Notes under the pieces: generated by a model
What the model saw: the letters and a program-made list of their open reading frames with translations, nothing else
Database searches by the model: none
What the model was told of the DNA's origin: nothing
Made by a program: the position numbers and the translations under genes
From: Rhabdophis nuchalis
Lineage: Eukaryota > Chordata > Lepidosauria > Squamata > Natricidae
Direction: 5' to 3'
Length of the DNA stretch: 64,000 nt
Assembly (NCBI GenBank): GCA_039707465.1
Contig: CM077644.1
Location: 195,893,962 to 195,957,961, forward strand
Shown here: piece after piece, positions 45,437 through 56,724 of the stretch
Layout of the letters: each line of letters starts with the position of its first letter
Numbering within the stretch: the stretch's first letter is position 1

Positions 45437-46649
45437 TTGATATGTAATGATTAATTGAATTGTCTCCCATGAAATATGGGGAATCTTTTTCTGAAATAAT
45501 AAATTTCCAGTGTTTTTCTGGATTATGTCACACTTTTGTTTTTGTTACTGTTTTGGCATAGACAGATATTCTAAACAATGTCAAGAAAAATCACCTGAAA
45601 ATTGCTTAGCAATATCTTTATCTAATGGTCTTTCTGTTGCCATTAAATCCTTCCTAATCTTATATTCTCTCAATACTTTTTACCTACACAAAGCCTTTTC
45701 TTCCTCTCTATTTAATTGTGCTACTAATTTTGCCATACTGCTTTCTTTTTATTTGTGGATGTTTTATGGATTTATCCACATTTGTATGCTGCCTGTTCAA
45801 GCAACTCAAGGCATATTCTCTAATGTATAAACATGCTGAAAGCAATACCATGTCTTCTGGTGTTCATTTTTAAAGAACTCTTTTTTATACTTAATTTCTG
45901 TGTGCACATTTGAGATGATTTTCAGACAAATTATCATGTTGCTCTAAAGCTTCTCACAATTTATAGTACTATATTACAAATTACTAGAGTCACAGTATGC
46001 CATAGTATTTCTTCTAGGTATTTTAGGCATAGCACATGCCATTGTGGGAGCACATGTAGAACAAAAACCTGAAGTATCAGCACATATATCTGAAAGCATA
46101 CAAAGTTTTTGTCTCATATTTCTTCTTGAGTATGACTGCAAGAGAATCTGCAATCTGGAGAAACTGTCAATCTCCAATTTCCATTTTCAGAAACTTAGAG
46201 AGATCTTTACAGAAGAAGAGTGAGGCAGAATAGAAAAACCTGCCATACCTCTTGACAAATATGGTATTATCCTTCTTTTCCTCAGCTGGATTTGGCAGCT
46301 TTATCAATAGGTGTCAAGAGACAATCCTGTATATACAAGAATAATAAAAGCCATACAGTTGTTGCATATATATTTCCACTGAACCTTCATTGGTATTCTA
46401 TCAGTATGATCTTTACTATTGAAACAAGGTATCTTGAATGGGAAGATGTAATATTCTTCTGATTTTATCCACAGGAATGATGTTACAATACACCATATAC
46501 TTAAGTATAAGTGAAGAATTTTAGGTTCCAAAATACACATCCAAAATTGGGTTTGGATTGTCTATGGATAGGGTTATCCATAAATATATACAGTAATATT
46601 TTTAAAGGACATGTATGTCTTGCATATACTTATGGATAAGCCCATATGT
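45437..46649. other. No recognised gene
   Basis: This is AT-rich DNA. From about 46490 a decayed element with tacttaagtataagt and cttatggataagcccat words runs into the Sauria SINE and seems to resume after it near 47000 (ggattaatcatggataagtc). It may be a MITE split by the SINE. Confidence 0.4.
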
Positions 46650-46990
46650 AAAGATAAAGGTTCCTCTCACATAAGTGCTAGCCGTTCCCAACTCGAGGGG
46701 GCGGTGCTCATCTCTGTTTCAAAGCCAAAGAGCCAGCACTGTCCAAAGACATCTCCATGGTCATGTGGCCGGCATGACTAAATGCCAAACACGCACAGAA
46801 CGCTGTTCCCTTCCCACCAAAGGTGGTTCCTATTTTTCTTTTTGCATTTTTGAACTGCTAGGTTGGCAGAAGCTGGGACAAGTAACAGGAGCACACTCCG
46901 TTACATGGTGCTAGGGATTTGAACTGCCAAACTGCTGACCTTTCTGATTGGCAAGCTCAGCATCTTAGCCACTGAGCCACCGTGTCCCTT
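46650..46990 (-). repeat. Sauria-type tRNA SINE, near complete
   Basis: In reverse orientation the order is tRNA-like head at 46990-46900, with a B-box-like CAGTTCAAATCCC, then the conserved body (accaaaggtggttcctattt, ggccggcatgactaa), then the BovB-derived tail (ggggcggtgctcatctctg) and an AAAG-type end at 46650-46665. Same family as the copy at the window start. Confidence 0.9.
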
Positions 46991-47329
46991 AATCCATATG
47001 ATGACCCTCAAATTTTTAACCATAAAAATGCATAACTGGTGGATTAATCATGGATAAGTCAATTGTGAAAATTAAAACAAACATTTAAATAAATGGCCTG
47101 CTGTTCATAACCCATCAGGGTGATGGTTAGCTACAAAAAGCCACAAAGTTGCAGACTGGCATGTATTACCTTGTACCAGAAAGACTGAAAGCTATCATCA
47201 TAATTAGAGGGGACAAGCATACTGAAATTCCTTAAGCCAATAGAAGAAAATGAAAATACAGGCAGAAGTTGCTATTTTAAGAAACCAGCTCCACTGCATA
47301 ATACCACATTCGGGACACAGAAATGTAGT
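46991..47329. other. No recognised gene
   Basis: Apart from the possible MITE remnant at 47000-47080, nothing is recognisable. Confidence 0.4.
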
Positions 47330-47698
47330 TTGTTTGTTTGTTTATTTATTTGTTTATTTATTTATTTGTCAAATTTGTATCCCTAGGGGACTCAGGGCGG
47401 TGCACAGAAATATAAAAATATAAAACAATACAGTACAAAACAATTAAAAATAAATTAAATTAAGGTCTGTGCTAAAATTTAGATTAGAAAAAGGGTTAAA
47501 ATCAGTCAATTAAAACTATATCCATTAAAACTAAGCCAGGCTGGCCTCTTGAAATAGATGTGTCTTTAGTGCCCGGCGGAAGAGGCGTAGGTCCGTGATG
47601 ATCCGAAGGTTGGGGGGTAGGTTGTTCCAGAGGGCAGGCCCCGCCACAGAGAAGGCTCTCCCCCTGGGGGCCACCCGTCTGCATTGTCCAGTTGAAAA
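47330..47698 (-). mobile_element. CR1/L2-type LINE 3' end, fused to another LINE
   Basis: The TTTG/TTTA tail is at 47330-47370, followed in reverse by the 3' UTR signature ggggactcagggcggtgcac. The end of the ORF reads CRRVAPRGRAFSVAGPALWN and then NLRIITDLRLFRRALKTHLF to a stop at 47531. The CR1/L2 match stops near 47695, where a different reverse transcriptase sequence begins. Confidence 0.85.
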
Positions 47699-48130
47699 AT
47701 TGATTTCAAGAACTTGGATTGAACCCTTTGAAAAGGAAAGAAAATATAAGTAGGGGCCCACCTGAGCTCCCAAAAGAAGCTGGGCTTGGATCCTAGCCAA
47801 GAAGACTTCAATAGATGCAAGTATATTCTGAGCTTCTTTGGAGAAGTAGAAAGATTGTAAAGCCGATGCTGGTTAACATAAGCAGCATGAAATTTTCGGT
47901 TGTCCATACATGCAAAGCAGTCCCCAGATATTTAAAGGTCTTAACTTGCTCTATTGAGTCATTATTTAGCTGCCAGATATGTGCCCCAGAGTGCTTAGCA
48001 AAAACTATGACCTTGGTTTTGGAGTAATTAATTTCTAGTCAGTTTTCTTGACAGTGCTCGGCAAGTATATAGGCCAATCTGTGTTTGAGAAAGCACAATA
48101 TCATCTGCCTACAAAAGAACAGATATGTGA
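47699..48130 (-). pseudogene. Second LINE reverse transcriptase remnant
   Basis: The minus strand, from about 48105, gives ADDIVLSQTQIGL (the catalytic ADD with the preceding Tyr position replaced by a stop), then NYSKTKVIVFAKHSGAHIW and DSIEQVKTFKYLG, the thumb of a non-LTR reverse transcriptase, with further decayed text to 47760. It is not the CR1/L2 family of the neighbour, where the same place reads RLNPTKTEWLWF and ARNLGVLLD. The clade cannot be fixed from this piece. Confidence 0.7.
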
Positions 48131-48743
48131 CTCTATCCCACTTTTGATGGATGAACAGATCCAATTTTCTCAGGTGAAGAGATAAACTAGGAACATAGTT
48201 CAACAGAATACCAATCTATGAGAACTTTAACTTTTCTACATAATAATTTTTTTATAATCCAAATTTGGTAAGTATAGGGCATGCTTGCTGGGGAAATTCT
48301 GGGAGCTGAGGTCAGAAAGTCTTAAACTTGCCAAGTGTTTATACATGTATATGTATATATGTATAATTCTATACCACTGGGTTGCTAAAACTCTTTCAGA
48401 TGATTTGTGCGATACACTAAATTTGACCATCAAAGTTATACATTTTGTGAGTAGCATTTTAAAAATAAGCTTTTTTTTTACATCTGTTTATATGGATTTG
48501 GAAGGAGATGATAAACTACTTTTGTTTCATACAATAGCTTTCCAAAAGAATGCTTTTGGGATAAGTTGAGCTAAAGGATGAAGTACTATTTGTCCTCAAG
48601 CAACATAAGAAATTGGGGTTATATTTTGCCTTGCAGTCCAAAAGTGCCAATTTTCATTGGCACATTTAGTAGACAGTTTTGATTCTCTGAACAACCTCAG
48701 TTTAAAGCTGCCAAGAAACAATTATATCACCATGCCATTAAAG

Positions 48744-48781
<38 letters not shown>

Positions 48782-49744
48782 TGCTTTCTGAAACATTGGA
48801 AACAATCTGAGATGCCTCATTATCTTTTTCAACATTTTAATCCCTCACCAGAACATTGTAAAGGGAATGTGAAGTACAATTTTGCATTTCAACTCAACTG
48901 TCTCCCTGTTGCATTCATCCACTATTTTCCAAATAGCTTTTCTGGCAACAGGATTCATAAATTAGTATGTAATCTCTTCAGTGTTGATGTTGATGCACTG
49001 CCAGACTTATTACTAGCAGAACTACTCAGTATAAATCATAATTTCACTGAAAAAGATAATTTGGGAAAAAATAAGCTTGGGTTTTGGATAAAATATTTCC
49101 CAGTTTGGATGAAAAAGACAAAATGGCATGTCTAACTGCTTTATTTTCTTTGATAAAAAAACTTCATTTTAGAAAGAAAACTTAAACAAAGGAACAGATC
49201 TCATCACTGATCTGTGTTGTCCATTTTCTCAGGCCTAAAATTCTCAGCTCATAAAGAAAAAGAGTGAAAATCTTTCCCATTGTATTTATTCTACTGATAT
49301 TTTTAAATGTTATATTTTTGATAAAAACATTTATACTTATTTTTGTTAATAAATAAATATGTATTAAGTTTGTGTATTTATTTCTATTGTAATTATGAAT
49401 GGATTTGGGGTTTTAAAAGGAGATTGGCTTAAACGAAAGTTTAGAGTGAGGATTTCAAAAAATCCAAAAGCAAGCACAATTTTTGGGAACTCCTGATTTA
49501 GACCATTTGTTTAATTAAGACAGGATTGCATAAAATGGGGTTAATAGCATCCTTTTTGTGGTCCATAGAACCCTGCAGAATTGGCAAACCTAATAAGTAA
49601 GCACATTGTATACATATTTGAGGATTGGACATGGGTTACCTGTCTTAAGTACTGCCCAAATTGAAAACTCTGAATTTCCTTATACCAAATACTGAATCTT
49701 GACCCACTAGAAAGTAGAAAGGGCCCACTTGGCCCTTTGACATG
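48131..49744. other. No recognised gene; AC microsatellite at 48746-48779
   Basis: A pure AC run of about 17 units lies at 48746-48779. A fragment of the small palindromic MITE (ggggaaattctgggagctg) lies near 48290. The 107-aa frame at 48812-49135 is unrecognised. Confidence 0.45.
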
Positions 49745-49973
49745 CAATGGGCAATAGCACTTATATATTGCTTTACAGTGCTTTCCAGCCCTCTCTAAGC
49801 GGTTAACAGTCAGCATATTTTCCCCAACATTCTGGGTCCTCATTTTACCCACCTCGGAAGGATGGAAACTTAAACTTGGTGAGATTTGAACTGCCAAATT
49901 AGAGGCAGCCAGCAGTCAGCAGAAGTAACCTGCAGTACTGCACTCCAACCACTGTGCCACCAGGGCTCATAAA
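49745..49973 (-). repeat. tRNA-derived SINE with L2-like tail
   Basis: The reverse complement starts GAGCCCTGGTGGCACAGTGG (A-box region), has a B box GTTCAAATCTC, and ends with an L2-like part whose complement is ctctctaagcggttaacag and gcacttatatattgctttac. The structure, a tRNA head joined to an L2-type tail, suggests mobilisation by L2-type LINEs. Confidence 0.72.
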
Positions 49974-52900
49974 AACCAGATGTACCCTTTAGCCAAAGGA
50001 ATTGGTGCATCCTTACCAAGTGTTAACTGACTTGACACCATTGTTTTGAGATGCATTATTTTACCACCTAATATAACCAAATATTTTATAGGTATAAAGG
50101 ATCCCCTCTATTTTTTTATCAGGATAGCATCCCGATCAAAAGAGAGGGTTGCTTTATATGTGTTCAACATCTGGTTATGTTAGGTGAGAAAATATGCATA
50201 TAAGGAATTTACATTTTACCTTTGTTTAATATGTAGGAATTTGCTTAATAAAATTACTATACATTAAAATTGTATGAAGGGACCAGTAGAATTTAATTAC
50301 TTCCCACTTGACCAAAAAAAAAGTTATTCTACTCTAGAAAAGTAGCTGAGGTTCATTATAATCTTTCACATGATTAGCTTCTCTGGTATTTTTGATGATT
50401 ATGTAAGACATTTTTGATTGATATTAAAGTGATTAATATCAACTAAGTTGTGACAGGTTTGTTTAATAAGAACTTCACCATTTATGAATACCATTACAAA
50501 TGTTCTATTAAAGTATGTGGAAAAAAGAAATATTGGTAGACATGTTAGAGCTAAATCCATATAATTCTTCAGAAATCTGCTGATATGTATTATCGCCTAT
50601 TCCTGTAATTTTGCAAGTTAGGACACTATCGGGCTCTCTTTGTTATATATTCCAGAAGCAGGTACAACAATAAATTAGCACAGATACAAAATCTAGGGCC
50701 AAATTCTGAAATATTTAGAGACCTTTTGAAGAGCTTTGTTTTGTTCTCCATAATATGCCTGTATCTGTATGTAACAAAAACTATCACATTTATAAAACTA
50801 ATCAAAAAGTGTAAAAATGATCCCAATTCTCAGTTGAGCATATTTTTTAAATAATTGATCAAGGAACAGATGAATGGCCAGTTGCTATTTAAAACAGCAG
50901 GACATTGTTTTTATGAGAAATTTATGATATTATATTTCCCATAACAACATTTAAGCAGGACCTTGCTGGATTGAACAACTGATCTATCTAGTTCAGCATC
51001 TCATAGTGGTCAACTAACTGAATAAGGAAGCCCAATAGTCTCGCAGAAGATTGTCTTCGAAGGCAATCAACTATAACTAAGCTGTGGTAATTTATCAAGG
51101 ATAGTTACAATAATTTTATAAATATAAATTTTTTAGAAATAAATTAATTGCCTAGGAGCTTTTAGCCAAATTTAGTCATTGCTCATAAACAGCCTCTTGA
51201 ACACTATGGGGCTCTAAGTAGATGGCAACATCCTCCAAGAATAAAAATTCAAAATGAACCAATTAACACCTTTGATTACCTTATTCCTGGTCTACTGTGT
51301 GATTCCAAAATCAACCATTCAACATCAGGCAACTCCATAGGAAAATCCACTTGGGATTTGATTCAGATTTGGTCAGGGAAATGTTTTTTCCCCCTATCCA
51401 TTAGGCTCCTTTAATCTTATGCTTCGATGAATATGTCTATGAAGATTCTCAGTCATCCAGGTCATAATTGTCCCAAAGGTGCTTTTTCAAAAAGCAACTC
51501 GACTTCGTTTTTCTGGGAAAACTTTGGTGCTTCGATGAATAAGACACATGCCTTCAAATCATATTCATCTTTACTATATCTACCATATTTTCTGTGTAAA
51601 GAGCTTGGCAGGAGTGATGAGTCACTTTTTTTGAGATTACACTGTATTTTTAACCTGTACATTTAAAATCTACTGGCTACCCTTCTGATTAGATTAGTTT
51701 AAACTTTATTTCCATTTGTTATGATTTGGAATGTTGCTCATTCAGTAAGATTATGATTCAATGTGTAGTGAAAACTCCCCAAAGGGTTAAATAGGTAATC
51801 AGGTTAAATGTCATGTGCAAATATAGTCACTAAATATAATGACCATATGACACCGTTCCATCAAGACTTGTAGAATGGTGACTTTAAACATTTCCATTAA
51901 AAAAAAACCTGGAAGATTACCATGCATGAGATAAACATATATTCCCTGCTGTGATCTGTTCCTTTTTGGTATTACTATCATTCAGTTTCCTGGGGGAAAG
52001 CATGTGTCTTAATATTTTATGCTTATGTCTCCAATATGCTTGGCTTTACATATATGCCAATGAGAAGATGAGCATGTGGTACCCTGTCTCTAAATTGAGA
52101 ATATACTCTCCCCTTTGTCTGAAATATGAAAAGCAACCAAAGCCACAGAACATATTTCTCCAATTATTCATTTATGAACCCACTGCCATCTGTTCAAAAC
52201 AGACGGAAATACATATATTAAACTTTGAATATTTGTCAGAATTCTGTGCCAGCTATGATATGCTTAATAATCAGCTATTACAGAAAAGGAAAAGAAAGAT
52301 GGAAAATATATTCATGCTGCATATGCAGAAAAGAGTGCCTAATGGATTCAGCTCTCCTCTCAGGTATCTAAACTATAGGTTGGTTGCCTGAACATTATGA
52401 ACATTTGGAAGGCTGATTATATTAACCATAAATCCAACTGTCTTAATTGATATACATGCATTCTTGGGATTTTATTTATAAAGAGCAAAGTAAATGTAGA
52501 AATGTCAGATTTTCTAATTTAAATTCAAATATTTACATAGTTCAGCACAATACATTACACTAATGACTATATTCTGCTCAGCATCTATTTTTTTCATAGT
52601 AATGCAAAGTACGTTTTAGATAATTTGGCTTCTATTTTGTTTACAGGCTTAGCACTAATTCCCATATTACTTGCTGTTGTTGTGAAACAACACAACAATT
52701 ACAACATATTTTTAATGTTTTTAAAGTAATATATATCTAATGGGAGCCAAACATTTCTATCAAGGTTACTAAGTTTTAGCTGCTATATACAGTCAATATT
52801 GCAATTCATTCCCTTGCAGTTTATGAGGCAAATTTTATTGTGAAAAATAGTGCAAATATTAATATATTTTGGGAGGAGACGATTAACCTCTGAAAAAAAT

Positions 52901-53911
52901 GTTCTTAATAGATTCCTGTGATTATTTTATCTTCCTACCTCAAAAATCAATAGCTTCATAAATTGCAACTAAACATTTTTAAAGACTTGCATAATTTGAT
53001 GTTACATTACTGGATATTCCAATTCTTTATCCTACAAGTCTTAAATGTCAGTAATATTGATTGTAGAGCTATTTTTAGTCTGTGATATAGATACAAAGTT
53101 GAATTGATTTCAGAAACAACCCCATATAAATGATAGCATAGATTCCTTTAAACTGCCTAAGGCATTGGGTCCATAATGTGCATTCAAAATATATTTGCGT
53201 TGAACATATTACCACTGTTGAGTATTAAACAAACAATTTTTTATCTTAAGTCAATGAAATTCCTTAAGATAATCAGCAGAAAATAATGTAATCAAAGAAG
53301 GCTTTGAGACTCTGACCATAATTTCCAACATAAATCTTGCCAGTTGTTTTTAGAGTATTCTTCCATAAAGTTAAGAATTTATTTAAGCATCAAACTTCAA
53401 TCTAAATCCCAATAAAGCTCATGTCTAAGTGTACATAAACCAGAAAATGAAAGACCTTTTTGGGGGGCTATATTTTTACTTGATTAATTATCAGGATATT
53501 ATAACAGATACTTAACTTTCCAATAAAGCACATAGTGGTTGATATTCATTTAAATGTTCAGTCTACAAAAATATAGATAATAAAATAAAAAGCCAGTGAT
53601 GTTTTTTAAAGTCTGGAAAATTAAAATCTCTGTCACAATTTAATTTCAGTTTGGCCAAATGAAATCCTTGGTGGTATATTTTCCCATATAGTTTTCCTGA
53701 ACAGATTATCAATCTGAATAAAATCTCTGTTTGGAATTAACATTGAAATCCTTCTTAAAATACAAATTATATGGAAAATAATATTCCTGATAATCACTTT
53801 AACCTTACCCAACCATCAGTGTAATGTCTATTACAATCTTAGCTATATCATTTAACAGATATATTTTGAAATATTTACTGTAAATATATATAATAAATAT
53901 ATTATTATGCA
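49974..53911. other. Long AT-rich stretch without supported genes
   Basis: No element ends or protein domains were recognised across almost 4 kb. A frame of 146 aa at 51951-52391 has no domain and AT-driven composition. A repeat-like block at 51440-51530 (attctcagtcatccaggtc) resembles a squamate interspersed repeat that I cannot name. Confidence 0.4.
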
Positions 53912-54451
53912 ATTATGGGAACCTCGAGGTTTACCCATGTAACACCGCTCTTGCGCGAGCTGCATTGGCTGCCTGTCGTCTTTCGGGTACGCTTCAAGGT
54001 GTTAGTCATCATCTTTAAAGCGCTCCATGGCACGGGACCTAGCTATCTGCGGGATCGGATTCTGCCCCATACATCCCTGCGGCCGATTCGCTCCCACAGA
54101 GAGGGACTTCTCCGGGTGCCGTCCACTAGGCAATGCCAGTGGGCGACGCCCAGGGGAAGGGCCCAGCCCTCTGGAATGACCTTCCCCCCCGAAATTAGAA
54201 CAACTACGGACCTCCGCTCCTTCCGTCAAAAATTGAAAACACACTTTTTCTGCTTGGCCGGCCTAGGTTAGTCTTCCGTTTTTAACTGGGTTTTTAGGGG
54301 GGTGTAGTTTAGTTTTAGTATAGTGGGTTTTAGCGCAGGGACAATTTGTTTAATTCTTATTTTAACTATTTATGTATTGTATATTTGCTTTTTAACTTCC
54401 CTGTGCACCGCTCCGAGTCCCTTTGGGGAGAGGAGGCGGTCTATAAATAAA
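53912..54451 (+). mobile_element. 5'-truncated CR1/L2-type LINE
   Basis: The frame 53915-54271 reads VTPLLRELHWLPVVFRVRFK, then GPSYLRDRILPHTSLRPIRS and TTDLRSFRQKLKTHFF, the last 118 residues of the LINE ORF, with a 15-base deletion that removes the AFSVAG block relative to the intact copy. The 3' UTR signature gcaccgctccgagtccctt ends directly in an ATT microsatellite. Confidence 0.9.

Positions 54452-54534
<83 letters not shown>
54452..54534 (+). repeat. ATT microsatellite grown from a LINE tail
   Basis: About 27 uninterrupted ATT units directly continue the LINE 3' end. The frames of poly-Ile and poly-Asn here are artefacts. Confidence 0.97.
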
Positions 54535-54539
<5 letters not shown>

Positions 54540-55265
54540 ACCAAATATTTATTATATTTGGTGCATATTACAAAGCTCAACATCTTTATTTGCTCTGCTG
54601 ATATATTAAATTGTAAAGGAAGTAGTTTTTTCCTAATTAATCTTATAACCTGAATATTTATCATATTGTTGAACTCTCATATCAAGTTAGGCTATTTAAC
54701 AGAATAATTATCCAATATTGCCAAAATATCATTAGCATGTAAAATCATTTATATTCAGAATCTGTCAGTGTAATACCAGTAATATCCTAAAACTGCCTAA
54801 CACTAATTGCTAATAACTCAAAAATTAAATAAAAATGCAACAGTAGGTGAGCCTCTTTGAAAGGTGCTTGGTTGTAACTTATGTTATCCAGAAAGCACTA
54901 TTTACTGTTCACTGCAAGTAATAAGTCACTATTTAATGAAACAAAGTGAGAATCCATATCTACAAATGTCTTTAAAATAATATTCTGAATGTAACCGAAA
55001 GCCTTATCAAATATTTAATACAGCAGAATCCAACCTATTTTGAGCTATAGCAAACATATATATTAATTGTATGATCTGATGCTTGTCTATTTCCAGTTTG
55101 TGGTGGATAATATATAGTAACATTCTTGGCAATTGCTTAGCAAGCAAGCAGATGATCTATTAGTATCTATAGTGATTGATAAAAATTGTTTATATATTGT
55201 GCAAGCTATTTGCTAATTAATTCATTGCAGATCTCTAATAATTTTGGAACCAAGAAATCTATAAC
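54535..55265. other. No recognised feature
   Basis: AT-rich sequence without supported genes or repeats. Confidence 0.4.
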
Positions 55266-55535
55266 ACATTTATCAGGCGTGGGTTCTAGCTGGCGTTACT
55301 GCCAGTTTGCTTGAGGACCTGCTTCGCACATGCACGCTGGATGCGCACTGTGTGCACATGTGCAGTTCAATAGAAATTGTTCTGCGCATGCGCAGAACTC
55401 AAAAACAAGTTGGCGGCGATGACTGCGGTGACCAGAGAACTGGTTTGGAGGCTGGTTCTGTGATCCAGGCTGATATACCACTACCAGTTTGGCTGAACTG
55501 GGACGAACCTGTAGGAACCCACCTCTGACATTTAT
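55266..55535. mobile_element. hAT MITE with perfect 8-bp target duplication
   Basis: The element at 55274-55527 starts CAGGCGTGGGTTCTAGC and ends TAGGAACCCACCTCTG. It is flanked by ACATTTAT at 55266-55273 and 55528-55535. It is 254 bases and non-coding. It contains a perfect palindromic TGCGCATGCGCA at 55383-55394. Confidence 0.94.
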
Positions 55536-56070
55536 ATCATTCAATAGGAAAGCTATTTTGTTTGAGGCCTTTCCAGTTTTTAATCAATTGAGTTGCATCT
55601 AATATAAGATCTTTCGCAATCCTGTGATAATAGTTGAATATCAATCTCACTCAAAAATTACCTATTTGCTGTTTATCTATTGTATCATCCAGTTTCTTTT
55701 CTATATTATTATATTCATCATCTGGAAATCTTAGTCAATCACTTATTAACATTTTCAGTATTATATTTTCTTGTTTCAGGTTGAATTTTCCTTGTTTTTC
55801 ACTAGATAAATATATAATAATTGTACTGTAGGGTTCATTGCCCATGCCAGTAAATATTCCTTATTAAAATTTTCGTTTATTGGTATCTAAGGTTTCTCTT
55901 TTTCACAGAGGCGTAAGTAATGACTCATCCATGTATACAGGTTATTTATTTATTTAATCAATTTGTAGAGCAGCCCATTTCAACTTTAAATTACATTGTT
56001 CGCATAAGCTAGCATCACTTCTGATTTTAATAAAAATACATTCTTAGGAGGAATTGTTTTTGTCCAATTG
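55536..56070. other. No recognised gene
   Basis: A short LINE-tail-like stretch (TTTATTTA, then agagcagcccatttcaac) lies at 55943-56000. Nothing else was recognised. Confidence 0.4.
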
Positions 56071-56182
56071 AAAATCCATTACATGTGTATGTGATTTATA
56101 TTATATGTCGGGGGGGTGGGGGTAAAAAGGGGGAAAATCTGTGTGAATAAAACTTTTTCAATTAAAAAAAAAATCCATTACA
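56071..56182 (+). mobile_element. Severely 5'-truncated L1-type insertion
   Basis: The 86 bases at 56084-56169 are flanked by aaaatccattaca at 56071-56083 and 56170-56182. They end AATAAAACTTTTTCAATT plus a short poly(A), the same terminal motif that ends the two half-L1-like elements. A G-rich stretch (gggggggtgggggt) lies upstream, as in many L1 3' UTRs. Only 3' UTR is present. Confidence 0.85.
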
Positions 56183-56470
56183 AGATCTCTGGCAACAATT
56201 AAACAATTGAAAGGTATTGTAAATAATTTTGAGAAACATCCATAAAATTCTTCTGGAAAAATTCCTGTGAGGTCATAAAAATTACTGTAACAATATGAAA
56301 ATTATATTTGTTCAAAAAAGAGTATGTAAGAATTGGGATTTAATAAAAGATGACTCATTATCCAAATATATTTGAACTGAAACTATATTTATGGATATAT
56401 TAAATAAAATCATAACTCCAGTTTACTTAGTATTAACACTAATATATCACATGCTGTAGTATATCTAGAT
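56183..56470. other. No recognised feature
   Basis: AT-rich sequence. Confidence 0.35.
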
Positions 56471-56550
56471 TGTCCATCCATCCATCCATCCATCCATCCA
56501 TCCATCCATCCATCCATCCATCCATCCATCCATCCATCCATCCATCCATC
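56471..56550 (+). repeat. CATC microsatellite
   Basis: About 19 uninterrupted CATC units. Confidence 0.98.
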
Positions 56551-56646
56551 TAGTTTGAAAGAAGTGTTGATACTTTATATGATTATGCATGCCTTTAAAA
56601 TTGCAACTGAATAACCTAATAATAAACTATAATAAAATGTGAAATG

Positions 56647-56724
56647 TGTGTATGTATGTGTGTATATACATACATACATACATGTGTATGTGTGTGTGTA
56701 TGTATGTACACACACACACACACA
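56647..56724 (+). repeat. TGTA/TACA/CA short repeats
   Basis: Mixed TGTG, TATG, TACA and CA runs form a partly self-complementary stretch. Confidence 0.85.

Noticed and set aside
51951..52391. 146-codon plus frame
   Set aside because: AT-rich composition, no recognisable domain, no splice or promoter support.
54323..54664. Poly-Ile and poly-Asn frames
   Set aside because: They are readings of the ATT microsatellite.
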